Positions 9,084-17,998 of a stretch of DNA of 64,000 bases are shown here, piece after piece. Source of the stretch: Candidatus Rifleibacteriota bacterium (lineage in GTDB: Bacteria > Muiribacteriota > Ozemobacteria > Ozemobacterales > Ozemobacteraceae); NCBI GenBank assembly GCA_015233565.1, contig JADFXM010000010.1, forward strand, positions 1 to 64,000. Reading direction: 5' to 3'. Below the pieces are notes generated by a model. That model saw only the letters and a program-made list of their open reading frames with translations, was not told the DNA's origin and did no database searches. The stretch's first letter is position 1, and each line of letters opens with the position of its first letter. Made by a program: the position numbers and the translations under genes.

Positions 9084-9884
9084 ATGGATAGAAATTACAG
9101 TTTTTTTTATCAAGGAGAAAGCGACCGAGGAGTTTTACTCATTCACGGGTTGACTGGTACTCCGAGTGAACTTCGGATTGTCGGAAAAGGACTTCAGAAG
9201 AGAGGGTTTACTGTTTACGCTCCAACCCTTGCCGGCCATGGAAAAACAGAAGAGGAATTATTGAAAACTGGCCGGAAGGATTGGTATGAATCAGTTAAAG
9301 AAGCATTTTTCCAACTAAAGACAAAGAGCAAAAGAATATATGCTGCCGGCCTGAGCATGGGTGGAATTCTCGCCTTAAAGCTTGCGGCACATTTTCCTGA
9401 AATAAAAGCGGTTGGGATATTTGGAATAACTTTGAAATACGATGGCTGGAATATTCCAAGAATGCGCATCATTACTCCTTTCCTTCCAATTTTTGTGAGA
9501 ATTCCAGGGTTAAAAAACAGATCATTTTCTGAAACTCATCCTTTTGGGATTAAGAATGATCGTTTGCGAGAAAGAATCATCGGAAAATTAAGCCATGAAC
9601 AAGATGGAGTATTGATGCAAACTCCGTGGAAAAGTCTAAATGAACTTTTTCGCCTCAATCACAGTGTTAAGAAGCAACTATCAAATGTAAACTGTCCGGC
9701 AATAATATTGCATGCCGGTGAGGATGACATTTGCAGTTTCAAAAGCAATGCAGTTTTTCTCAAAGACCGTTTGAAAGGGCCCTGTGAGCTTCATGAACTA
9801 AAAAACAGTTTTCATATGGTCACGATTGACTCTGACCGTGAGCGTTTGACAGAGCTCACTGCTGATTTTTTCCTAAAATACTGA
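9084..9884 (+). CDS. Alpha/beta-hydrolase, Est30-like carboxylesterase
   Basis: This 266-residue protein has the monoacylglycerol-lipase/carboxylesterase fold. LIHGLTGTPSEL (19-30) gives the oxyanion loop and GLSMGG (89-94) the nucleophilic elbow with S91. The acid lies in HAGEDD (D213 or D214) and the base is H243 in SFHMVTID. No signal peptide is seen, so it is cytoplasmic. It resembles Bacillus-type Est30 esterases acting on short-chain esters. It lies 226 bases after the transporter gene, so it may have its own promoter. MITE family 1 is inserted 31 bases after its stop. Confidence 0.85.
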   Translation: MDRNYSFFYQGESDRGVLLIHGLTGTPSELRIVGKGLQKRGFTVYAPTLAGHGKTEEELLKTGRKDWYESVKEAFFQLKTKSKRIYAAGLSMGGILALKLAAHFPEIKAVGIFGITLKYDGWNIPRMRIITPFLPIFVRIPGLKNRSFSETHPFGIKNDRLRERIIGKLSHEQDGVLMQTPWKSLNELFRLNHSVKKQLSNVNCPAIILHAGEDDICSFKSNAVFLKDRLKGPCELHELKNSFHMVTIDSDRERLTELTADFFLKY

Positions 9885-9915
9885 AAAAAAGCAACAGTAC
9901 GGATCACTGCTAAGA

Positions 9916-10059
9916 CAGCGAAAAAGAGTAAAAAGACTTGACTTATAAATCTGCATCAACGCAAGCGTAGAAAATTTGGAAAAAATAATTTTTCGCGAAT
10001 TTTTTTTTGAATTGTGTGGTTAATTGCCATTGTCAATATGAATTTACTCTTTGTTGCTG
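9916..10059 (-). mobile_element. MITE family 1, copy with perfect 8-bp target duplication
   Basis: This 144-bp copy of the element at 1390-1534 lies in opposite orientation. It is bounded by CAGCGAAAAAGAGTAAA and the inverse of CAGCAACAAAGAGTAAA. TGCTAAGA occurs immediately on both sides (9908-9915 and 10060-10067), a perfect 8-bp target-site duplication. The rest of the gap to 10354 holds no gene that I can support. Confidence 0.93.
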
Positions 10060-10354
10060 TGCTAAGAAATGCAGATTGACAAAAACCCAGTTTGATTTGA
10101 TGCGGGTTCTGAAATTTGAAATGTTGCATTTTAGTATTTGTGCGTATCATTGGAAAAAAGACATTGTATTTAATTTTCGGTTGAGGCTCCAAAAAATTGC
10201 ATTTACAAATCCATCCTGGACATATTATCTTTCAGGAGAAAAAAATCGTCAGATTCTGCGCTTTTTGCGGTGACAAAAAAATATTATAAGAAATATTTTC
10301 AAATAGTTTTGTTATTTATTTTTCCAACAAAAATGGGGAGAAAACATTAGGATC

Positions 10355-11488
10355 ATGAAAATCTGCTTTTTCAATTCAATTGAACAAATTGGAAGAAAAG
10401 CCTGGAATGATTGTTTCCCTGATGAACTTGAAAGATTTGATCATTTCTTAGCTCTTGAAAAGTCCGAGTTGCCGGATTTTTCATGGGGCTATTTGATTCT
10501 CTCCCAAAACGAAAAAACAATTGCAGCGGTTTCCCTGTTTTTTACTGAATATTCCCTTGAAACAACTGTCCAAGGGTATTACAAAAATATTTTGATTTCT
10601 CTGAAGAAGCTCTTTCCATCATTACTTACTCTAAAATTAATTTGCCTTGGTTCTCCGGAAACGGAACACTGTTATCTTGGTTTTCATCCATCAATCAAAG
10701 AATCTGAGAAGCCCCGTTTACTGAAAAAACTATTGGGAGCATTCGAAAAAAAAGCAAAAGAGCTTGGATATTCGCTTTTGGCAATAAAAGATGTACCGGA
10801 AACTTTAAAACCCCTCTGGGACCAGATTGCCTCCAAACGTGGATTTAAGTCAATGACCAGTCTTCCTACCGGAATTTTAAAGATTGAATTTTCCAGTATC
10901 GAGGAATATTTAAAAAAGCTGAGTTATAGTACAAGAAAAGATATAAGGCGAAAAATGAGAAAATTCAAGGATCTTCGAGTTGAATTAAAAAACAATATCG
11001 ACGATGTTATAGGTCCGATGATGGAAATGTATCAGGACACTAAAAATAGAAGTGAATGGACTTTTGAAGATTTGACAGAAAAATATTTTTCAGGAGCTTT
11101 GGAATTAATGAAAGAATGCTCGCTTTGTGTTCTGTATTATGCTGGAGAACAGCCGATTGGATTTAACCTTCTTTATTTAGATCAAAGAAGGATGATAGAC
11201 AAATTTTTTTGCATGAACAGTGCAATTGGACGCAAATTCAACCTTTATTTTCTGAGTTGGATGACAAATGTAAAACTGTGCATTGAAAAAGGAATAAAAT
11301 GCTACCAAAGTGGCCAGGTTGGGTACGAAAACAAAATCAGGCTTGGTAGTTATCTTTTACCCAACTGGATTTACTTCAAACATAGAAATCCCTTAATAAA
11401 TGCCATTTTGCGCCTACTTTCACCTATTTTTGAGGTTGATAATAAAAGTTTATTGAACGATTTTCAAAAACATGAACTCCCGGAATAA
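10355..11488 (+). CDS. FemAB/GNAT-fold N-acyltransferase-like protein
   Basis: This 377-residue cytoplasmic protein looks like two GNAT-like halves, as in FemAB peptidoglycan-bridge enzymes and BioF2-like acetyltransferases. The second half contains a basic helix (YSTRKDIRRKMRKF, about residues 193-206) and a strand pair with GEQPIGFNLLYLD, then LSWMTNVKLCIEKGIKCY, matching the GNAT core helix arrangement. These enzymes transfer acyl or aminoacyl groups to amines. It overlaps the next SMR gene by 17 bases, so the two are co-expressed. With the upstream aminotransferase it suggests N-acylation of an amine product before export. I do not recognise a specific characterised homologue. Confidence 0.6.
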   Translation: MKICFFNSIEQIGRKAWNDCFPDELERFDHFLALEKSELPDFSWGYLILSQNEKTIAAVSLFFTEYSLETTVQGYYKNILISLKKLFPSLLTLKLICLGSPETEHCYLGFHPSIKESEKPRLLKKLLGAFEKKAKELGYSLLAIKDVPETLKPLWDQIASKRGFKSMTSLPTGILKIEFSSIEEYLKKLSYSTRKDIRRKMRKFKDLRVELKNNIDDVIGPMMEMYQDTKNRSEWTFEDLTEKYFSGALELMKECSLCVLYYAGEQPIGFNLLYLDQRRMIDKFFCMNSAIGRKFNLYFLSWMTNVKLCIEKGIKCYQSGQVGYENKIRLGSYLLPNWIYFKHRNPLINAILRLLSPIFEVDNKSLLNDFQKHELPE

Positions 11489-11861
11489 TCGAATGTTGTT
11501 GTTTCTTTGGCTTTCAATGCCTTTGTTTGATACAGTCAGCCAAATTGCGATGAAGAAGGCATCTTTTGTACTCCAAAAATTTTCGTTTGGTGGAGAATGG
11601 CTTTTCCAGGCTATTTCTAACCATAATCTATGGGTTTCGGTTTCCTGTGATCTGGCCAGCTTTTTAATTTGGATGGGGATTCTGAAGCGTTCTGAACTTA
11701 GTTTTGCTTATCCTATTTCAAGTGTCTCATATATTACAATTTTGATAGCAAGTTGGTATTGGTTTGGCGAAAAAATTGGATTATTGCATGGGATCGGAGT
11801 AGGGTTGATTACTATTGGAGTTGTTTTGATTTGCTGGGATGAGAAATCTGTGATATCTTAA
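11472..11861 (+). CDS. SMR/EamA-type small transporter (second half)
   Basis: This 129-residue protein has four predicted helices, the standard size for small multidrug resistance or ArnE/ArnF-type flippase subunits. The segment LSFAYPISSVSY aligns with LNVAYPIMSFDF of the 8297-8857 protein, and both end in a GxxLITIGVVL-like helix. Two non-identical halves in one cluster suggest an asymmetric dimer in the inner membrane. The start may be ATG 11472 (overlapping the acyltransferase stop) or the internal methionine at residue 8. The substrate is unknown; the neighbouring enzymes point to a small amine or acyl-amine. Confidence 0.72.
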   Translation: MNSRNNRMLLFLWLSMPLFDTVSQIAMKKASFVLQKFSFGGEWLFQAISNHNLWVSVSCDLASFLIWMGILKRSELSFAYPISSVSYITILIASWYWFGEKIGLLHGIGVGLITIGVVLICWDEKSVIS

Positions 11862-11910
11862 CCAATTATTGTTTTTGTTTTCCAAAACTTTACTTTCCAG
11901 GAAGAAAAAT

Positions 11911-12639
11911 ATGAGTGATGAAAAAAATTGGGGAATAATTGAGTGGGCATTTAACCCATCTTCTGATGAGCTAAAAACATTCGTTGAAACCAAAAAAAAA
12001 GCTTATCCGAATCTTTCACCAAAAGACCTGGCTTGGAAAATAGTTGGAACATATTCCAGGAAGGCTGGAATCGAAGGTTTTCTTACAGGGTTGCCCAGTA
12101 ATGTATTTTGTATGGCTCCCGCTTCTGTGATTGATCTGGCCTATATTATCCGTTGCCATGCTTCCCTCTCCGGAATTATCGGGTATCTTTCCAATGAAAA
12201 ATATTTTGATGACCCCGATTGGAAGAAGGATTCCTATATTGTAATTCCCGGACCGACTTATGTTAGTCGGGCCTTAAGAGAAGTTGGAATTACTCTCACT
12301 AAAACTATTTCAAAGCCGCTTCTAAGAAAATTAATAGACAAGAGTACGATGAATATTGTCAAGAAAATATTGCTTAAATGGTTCGGAATGAGAGTTACTC
12401 GGAGAGCTATTTTTACAAAAACGGTTCCATTTTTCGGTGGAATTATTGGCGCAGGTTGGAATTATCTTGAGATGGAGACGTTTGGAAAGACGATTATTGA
12501 ATACCATTTTGAGGATAAAATTCAAACTGAAGTCAATGAAAAATCTGACCGTGAAGAGAATGAGAAATTCCAAACCTCCAAAGAGCCTGAAACTGTTATA
12601 AACGCGGAAACTGCCGCTGAAGCTTTCTCAACAAATTGA
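11911..12639 (+). CDS. EcsC-like protein
   Basis: This 242-residue protein starts at ATG 11911 with CAGGAAG eight bases upstream. A central region (about 60-195) has the pattern of EcsC-family proteins: a TGLPSN turn, a helix with ASVIDLAYIIRCHASLSGI, then FFGGIIGAGWNYLEM near the end of the domain. The last ~45 residues are acidic, low complexity and probably disordered. EcsC domains occur with ABC exporters and toxins but have no agreed biochemical function. It follows the second SMR gene by 49 bases and may be the last gene of the 10.3-12.6 kb operon. Confidence 0.55.
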   Translation: MSDEKNWGIIEWAFNPSSDELKTFVETKKKAYPNLSPKDLAWKIVGTYSRKAGIEGFLTGLPSNVFCMAPASVIDLAYIIRCHASLSGIIGYLSNEKYFDDPDWKKDSYIVIPGPTYVSRALREVGITLTKTISKPLLRKLIDKSTMNIVKKILLKWFGMRVTRRAIFTKTVPFFGGIIGAGWNYLEMETFGKTIIEYHFEDKIQTEVNEKSDREENEKFQTSKEPETVINAETAAEAFSTN

Positions 12640-12960
12640 AGCTATGGCTGATTAACTTCGAATAATTTTCTGAAGCTGTTTCAATTAAATTCATCATATT
12701 AGAAAAGAACTCTTTGAAGTAAATAAGTCAGGGTGTAAAGTGTAATGGCTGAATTGATTGTCGTTAGAGGTTCTTGCAAAATTAGCAGACTGTCATTTAG
12801 GAAAAATCTCACAATGCTGGCCACCATTGAATTTCTTTCTGGTGGTTGTGCAAAAAATATACAATATTGCAAGATGCTCGTTAAATTTTTTTTTGCTGAA
12901 TAGCTATTAAATTATGTCATATTTTTGCCTGTTTAATTTTTGCTTTTCCGGGAGGGAATA
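12640..12960. other. Intergenic region, no gene seen
   Basis: AT-rich sequence without a credible frame. A weak 6-bp hairpin (CCACCA/TGGTGG, about 12820-12846) has no U tract. The promoter of the FN3 lipoprotein must lie here, but I cannot place it. Confidence 0.5.
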
Positions 12961-15729
12961 ATGAGGACGAGTCTGATTGTATTATTGGTTTTTGTATCAT
13001 TTTTGCTAATCTTACCAGGTTGTCGTCAAGTCGGAGATTGGACTCCAGAGATTTCCGGGGATGATGGTACTGTACCTATAGCTCCAATTGGAAAAAAAAT
13101 TGACGGTCTTATTTCGTCACATCTTTTGGAAACTGTTGATGTTGAGAATTTGATCGACCGTTCCGATCCTACTTTTCAAATTCCCGGTGAAAATGTCAGC
13201 GAGGATGCACCTTTAGCAAAAGTTTTGGATGCCAGTTCAAAAAGGAAGTTGCTAATTCTGAATTTGAATTACCTTGCTGTTCTAAGAGATTTGAAAGGAA
13301 GAATCCTTGAAAGCTGCGTTATTGATGCGAATGATGGCACTTTTGTTTTTAAAAAGTTTCTCAGCTCAACAATCGATCTAAAAGTCGAAATTATGCTTAA
13401 GAAGGAATATCAAAAACTGATTGCCCTATCAAATCAGGATCAAGAGGCCGCCCAAAAAGTCAGCCTTCTGACGTTTGTTCAAAAGACGGCGATTGTAACC
13501 GATACTGGTTCATCAAGTTCGTCAATCTCACAAGCCAGTCAGGAAAGAGTAATAATCGATGCAGAATCTATAGCAATCGCAAAAATATTTCAAGCTGGGC
13601 AAATAGAAGCCCTGAAATCCGGAAAGAATTTTACAATTGATGATGCCAAAAAAAGCAGCGACAAAATCCAAACAGTTGTTGATTCTTTGAATCAAGTTTT
13701 GAATACTTCAAATAGTGACATGAATACTGCTCTTTCATTTGTTTTGGAATTTAGAGGACAAAAACTTTCTGATATTGCTATCAGTATTATGACTTTCCCC
13801 AAAATTGATAATGTCACGGCTTCTTCAGTTTCAGAAAAATCTGCAGTAATTTCCTGGACGACCGATCAGCCAACTTCTTCTCAGGTCGACTATGGTTTGT
13901 CGAGCTCTTATTCTAATTCTTCAACGTTTGATTCATCTTTGAAAACAAATCACTCAGTTTTCCTTTCCGGTCTCATCAGTTCAGCGACATACCACTATCG
14001 TGTAAAAGGAAGAACTGATCCAGCTTCGCAAACAACTGAAGTAGTCTCTGCAGATTCCATTTTTTTGACTCCTTCCTCGGTTGATAGAACCCCTCCCGTA
14101 ATTTCCAATTTCAAAATTGAGCTGGTCGGCCTTGACACTCTTAAATTATCCTGGACAACTGATAAACCAACTCTTGGAGTTGTACAATATGGACCAACAA
14201 CTAAATACGGATTCGTCACCGATCAAAAGGCCGTATTAGCACAATATCAGGAATTTGAAGTAACAGGTTTTGTTCCAGGTACGACCTACCATTTTTTAGC
14301 ACTGGCAGTAGATTCTTCCGGGAATGAAGCCAAAACAGTAGATGCGACCTTTACCTTGCCCGACCCTCCGGCCCCTGAAATTGTTGATTTGAAGGTTATT
14401 CCTTCCACCAGTACAGCTCAAATTTCCTGGGTTACGGAGAAAAAATGTCAACGGAAAATCGAATACGGTTTGACTAAAATCTATGGTACTCTTCAAGATT
14501 ACACAAATACCAAGGTTTCTTATCACACAATGAATCTTTCCAATCTTTCTTCCGGCCAACGGTATTTCTTCAAAGTTACTGTTAAAGATGACAAGGGGAA
14601 AGAAGGCTATTTTGAAGGAAGTTTTTTGACACTTGTCCAAGGAGCCCCTCAAATTACAAATTTGGTTTATTCCCAGCCTCTTAATGGGAAAATCAATTTT
14701 AGCTGGGCGACTGACCAGCAAGCAAAATCATATATCGAATATGGAACTACCTTCGATTATGGCGCCAAATCAACTGTGACCAGTTCTTTTGCTGTTAACC
14801 ATTCTCTTACAGTTGAGAATCTTGAAAATGCTCAAACTTACCACTTCCGAGCAGTTTCAACTAATAGTACCGGTCAGACTGGGTATTCCTCCGATATTAT
14901 CATCCAGATTCCCGATACTACCAAACCAATAATTTCCAATATTTCCACCGGAAAAATTGGAACAGCATCCGTAAAAATCTCATGGAACACTGATAAATCT
15001 ACTATTGGCCGGGTATCATATGGCCAGGATTCCACACTTGGGTTGTTCACCTTTTATTCAACTGAATATTCCCAGGATCACCAGGCGACAATCGATGGTC
15101 TTGAGGCCGGAAAAAGTTACTTTTTCAAGATTATGGCAAAAGATCGAATTGAAAATGAAACAGATTCAGACATAGGAACTTTTTCTACTCAAATCGAGCA
15201 GAAGTTTTTTCCTCCTGAAATTCAGATTATAGCCACCTCGTCTAATATTCAGGATTTTTGGCTTCCCAGCGTCTATGAAGGGGGACAACTACCCTTAAAG
15301 GTATTGGCTACAGACACTAATCCGGGAGTAACACTGACCTACTTATGGTCTTCTGCAAATGGCACTTTCTCAGATCCTACCGCTTCGCAAACTGTATGGA
15401 CTGCCCCTTTCGGAATAACAACCGGGGAATGTTTCTGCAAAGTTACCGATTCAAGAGGGTTTAGCTCAACCACTTCAGTGCAGATTACTATCATTCCTTT
15501 TGTTAAAACGGGAAGTGGTAAGATCTTTGGAAAATTGGTCGATATTGTGACCGGTCAACCCATTGCCGGAGCGGTAGTCGGACTCAGTAACACAAACTAT
15601 AAAACGGTTTCAGCCACGGATGGAACATTTGAAATTGATAATGTTGATCCCGGAAATTACACTGTAGTAATAATGCGGGATGGATACTTGTACAAATCAA
15701 TTCCTAACGTTGTGATTACCAAAGACTAG
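12961..15729 (+). CDS. Large lipoprotein with five FN3-like repeats and a regulatory-like C-terminal domain
   Basis: This 922-residue protein starts at ATG 12961 behind GGGAGG. The signal ends in LILPGC, so C21 is the probable lipidated residue. Residues ~30-270 are mixed helical. Five repeats of ~95 residues begin near 281, 380, 473, 564 and 657. Each has the pattern ISWTTDxPxxxxVxYG ... TYHFRV seen in fibronectin-III and purple-acid-phosphatase N-terminal-like domains. A PKD/Ig-like domain (about 755-850) and a carboxypeptidase-regulatory-like domain (about 855-922, with TDGTFEIDNVDPGNY) follow. No enzyme motif is visible. A surface or periplasmic scaffolding or carbohydrate-binding role is inferred. 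It is flanked by a convergent hairpin and is probably monocistronic. Confidence 0.8.
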   Translation: MRTSLIVLLVFVSFLLILPGCRQVGDWTPEISGDDGTVPIAPIGKKIDGLISSHLLETVDVENLIDRSDPTFQIPGENVSEDAPLAKVLDASSKRKLLILNLNYLAVLRDLKGRILESCVIDANDGTFVFKKFLSSTIDLKVEIMLKKEYQKLIALSNQDQEAAQKVSLLTFVQKTAIVTDTGSSSSSISQASQERVIIDAESIAIAKIFQAGQIEALKSGKNFTIDDAKKSSDKIQTVVDSLNQVLNTSNSDMNTALSFVLEFRGQKLSDIAISIMTFPKIDNVTASSVSEKSAVISWTTDQPTSSQVDYGLSSSYSNSSTFDSSLKTNHSVFLSGLISSATYHYRVKGRTDPASQTTEVVSADSIFLTPSSVDRTPPVISNFKIELVGLDTLKLSWTTDKPTLGVVQYGPTTKYGFVTDQKAVLAQYQEFEVTGFVPGTTYHFLALAVDSSGNEAKTVDATFTLPDPPAPEIVDLKVIPSTSTAQISWVTEKKCQRKIEYGLTKIYGTLQDYTNTKVSYHTMNLSNLSSGQRYFFKVTVKDDKGKEGYFEGSFLTLVQGAPQITNLVYSQPLNGKINFSWATDQQAKSYIEYGTTFDYGAKSTVTSSFAVNHSLTVENLENAQTYHFRAVSTNSTGQTGYSSDIIIQIPDTTKPIISNISTGKIGTASVKISWNTDKSTIGRVSYGQDSTLGLFTFYSTEYSQDHQATIDGLEAGKSYFFKIMAKDRIENETDSDIGTFSTQIEQKFFPPEIQIIATSSNIQDFWLPSVYEGGQLPLKVLATDTNPGVTLTYLWSSANGTFSDPTASQTVWTAPFGITTGECFCKVTDSRGFSSTTSVQITIIPFVKTGSGKIFGKLVDIVTGQPIAGAVVGLSNTNYKTVSATDGTFEIDNVDPGNYTVVIMRDGYLYKSIPNVVITKD

Positions 15730-15765
15730 CACAATTTTTCACTCTCTCAACCAAGTTTTCTTTAC

Positions 15766-15802
15766 GAAGCAATTCTTCTTTCATTCAGAGAGGAATTGCT
15801 TC
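15766..15802. terminator. Hairpin between convergent genes
   Basis: GAAGCAATTC (15766-15775) pairs perfectly with GAATTGCTTC (15793-15802) between two convergent genes. It lacks a strong U tract on either side, so it is a likely but weak bidirectional terminator. Confidence 0.5.
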
Positions 15803-15844
15803 GGTTCGTTTATGGTAAGTGAATTTTAATGAGCTGATGCTCTG

Positions 15845-17998
15845 TCAGTCTTCTTCCTCAAGTTTGAGCAGTAATTCTTCAATGTTCTTTAAAAACCTGC
15901 TGTCAGGGGGAATATTATTTTTTAAATTTTTCAAAATTTTTAAAGCTTCGCTGTTTTGTCGAAGATTTATTAAAGTCAGTGCCAGATGGTATGTGGAACT
16001 TAGATCTGCAGGGTTGATTGCTAACGCTTTTCTTAAGAATTCCAAGGCTTTTTGGTATCGTTTTTGATTGTAGTATGCAAGCCCTAAAGCTCCTTGTACT
16101 TGGCAGACTGCTTTCTTTTCAGTTTCCGGTATCATATTTCTGATTTTTTCATAGATCTCGACTAGTTTGTCCCAATTGCGAAGCTGAAAATAGATTTGCC
16201 CGGCCAGCAGAGATGCTTGAAGATGCCCCGGATTGATTTGAATAATTTTTTCAAGGTTGTTTACTGCTTCAGGAAATTTTCCCAATTTTATCAGGACACT
16301 TCCGAATTGAAAAAGTGCATCAATATTTAATGGAGATTTATCAAGAAACCCGATGAAGAATCTTTCTGCTTCTTTGATCTTCCCTGTGTTTAATAGTCCG
16401 ATTCCATCTTCGAGAGTCATTTCTTTTTTTGGAGGTTCGGGTTCGGCAAATTCAACTATTCCGGCCATGTCCTTTTTGGCTTCTTGAAACAGCTGTTCAG
16501 CGAGAACTTTGGAGTAATTTTCTGTTTTTCTCAGGAATAATCCAACATCGCCCACTACCTCCAAAACTCCAATTCGGTCTTCTTCACGTTTCTGATTGAT
16601 TAAGAAATTTTTTAAATCTTCAAAAACACCTAAATCCCCGTTTAAAAGAAGTGCAATAAAGTATTCCTTCATTACGGAAAAATCATCAGCCTCGAAGTAT
16701 TTTCTCGCTTCCCGGAGCTCATTTATTGCGTTGAGTTTTCCAAGAGAATAAAGAAGCTTTGAAAGGCCTTCCTCGGGTTTGGTTTTGACTTTTTGTAAAA
16801 TCATTGGAATTGCTGCTGAGCCACGTTTTTCAACGAAAAAGTCCAGCATGCTTTCAAGAACCGGTGGAGAATTTTCCAATCTAAATGCGTCAAGAAGAGG
16901 TTCAACTGGCATGTCATCGATTTTTCTGGTACAATCTACCGCTTCTTTTCTTACCCATTGATTCTTGTCTTTAAGAAGTGGAATGATTCGTCCGATACCA
17001 ACATCGGTAGAAAGCGATAAGGCTGCCTTCAACGCCATTTTTCTCACTCCGAAAGCAGAGTCAGCAAGCAATCTTCCGATTAATTCGCTTCTTTTCTCAA
17101 CATTGATTTTGGATAGAACGTAAGCTGCTGAGCGTCGTGTTGGGAGATCAGGACTTTTTATCATTTCTTCGATTTCTTCAAGGGCTTTTCCCGGATCAGC
17201 GCGAAAAATAGCTACAGCAGTGTTTGCTCTTACACGATTGTTCGAATGGGAAATAAATTTCTTAAGTTTTCTTTTCACTTCGAGCGGAGAGATTTTCAGC
17301 CGGGAAATTGCTTCAACTGCATTTGCTTGTATCCTGGAATCGAAGGATTTCAATCCTTCTTCAAAAATGGGAAGGAGATTACCTTCGGAAAAAGCTCCCA
17401 GAGCAGAAATAATAATCGCCTTAAGTCTTGGATCCTGGACGATTTTAAATTGTCCCACCAGTGGCGGGATGGCTTCGGGGTCTTTTAATCGGGAAATAAT
17501 TTCAAGTGCATTTACCACTATCCATTCGTCCGGGTCTGATAGAAGAGAGCAAAGGCTGTGAACTACATCCCTTCCTCCGAGTTTGTACAAAGCCCATGCG
17601 GCATAATACCTGACCATTCTTTCAACATCATGCAAAAGATCTTTTAAGGTGCTTCCGGCCTGGGGGTCAGCAATTTCCCCAAGGACACGGACAATTTCCT
17701 CTTTGAAAGGAAAATCCTGTACTTGTAAGAGTTTAATAAGTTGAGGGACGGGAGTACTATCTTTTAAAAAACCAATTGCAGCAATAGGTTCAGAACGGTG
17801 GGAAAATTTTTCAAGATTGTCGCTCAAAACTTCCAGAAATAAAGGATCTCCAATTTTTCCAAGATTAATAGATGCTTGACAGGCAAGTTCCTCTGAATCA
17901 CTTTGAGCAATTGCCTGAATTATTTCAGCAGTTGGTCGAAGAAGACGGCGGGTTGCCTTGATCAGTCGAAAAGGTTCAATTTCATCATTTGTCGTCAT
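15845..17998 (-). CDS. HEAT-repeat / TPR-repeat protein
   Basis: This 717-residue cytoplasmic protein has two kinds of helical repeat. Residues ~25-430 form HEAT/PBS-lyase-like repeats with recurring phrases such as VRYYAAWALYKLGG, DEWIVVNALEIISRL and NQWVRKEAVDCTRK. Residues ~545-710 form tetratricopeptide repeats with Asp/Asn-Pro turns (KSPLNIDALFQFG, INPGHLQASLLAG, INPADLSSTYHLA). Both are protein-binding scaffolds. Its start overlaps the stop of the upstream PilT-like gene by four bases (ATGA), so it is translated with the pilus-retraction ATPases and may organise or regulate a type IV pilus machine. That link rests on position alone. Confidence 0.75.
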   Translation of the reverse strand: MTTNDEIEPFRLIKATRRLLRPTAEIIQAIAQSDSEELACQASINLGKIGDPLFLEVLSDNLEKFSHRSEPIAAIGFLKDSTPVPQLIKLLQVQDFPFKEEIVRVLGEIADPQAGSTLKDLLHDVERMVRYYAAWALYKLGGRDVVHSLCSLLSDPDEWIVVNALEIISRLKDPEAIPPLVGQFKIVQDPRLKAIIISALGAFSEGNLLPIFEEGLKSFDSRIQANAVEAISRLKISPLEVKRKLKKFISHSNNRVRANTAVAIFRADPGKALEEIEEMIKSPDLPTRRSAAYVLSKINVEKRSELIGRLLADSAFGVRKMALKAALSLSTDVGIGRIIPLLKDKNQWVRKEAVDCTRKIDDMPVEPLLDAFRLENSPPVLESMLDFFVEKRGSAAIPMILQKVKTKPEEGLSKLLYSLGKLNAINELREARKYFEADDFSVMKEYFIALLLNGDLGVFEDLKNFLINQKREEDRIGVLEVVGDVGLFLRKTENYSKVLAEQLFQEAKKDMAGIVEFAEPEPPKKEMTLEDGIGLLNTGKIKEAERFFIGFLDKSPLNIDALFQFGSVLIKLGKFPEAVNNLEKIIQINPGHLQASLLAGQIYFQLRNWDKLVEIYEKIRNMIPETEKKAVCQVQGALGLAYYNQKRYQKALEFLRKALAINPADLSSTYHLALTLINLRQNSEALKILKNLKNNIPPDSRFLKNIEELLLKLEEED

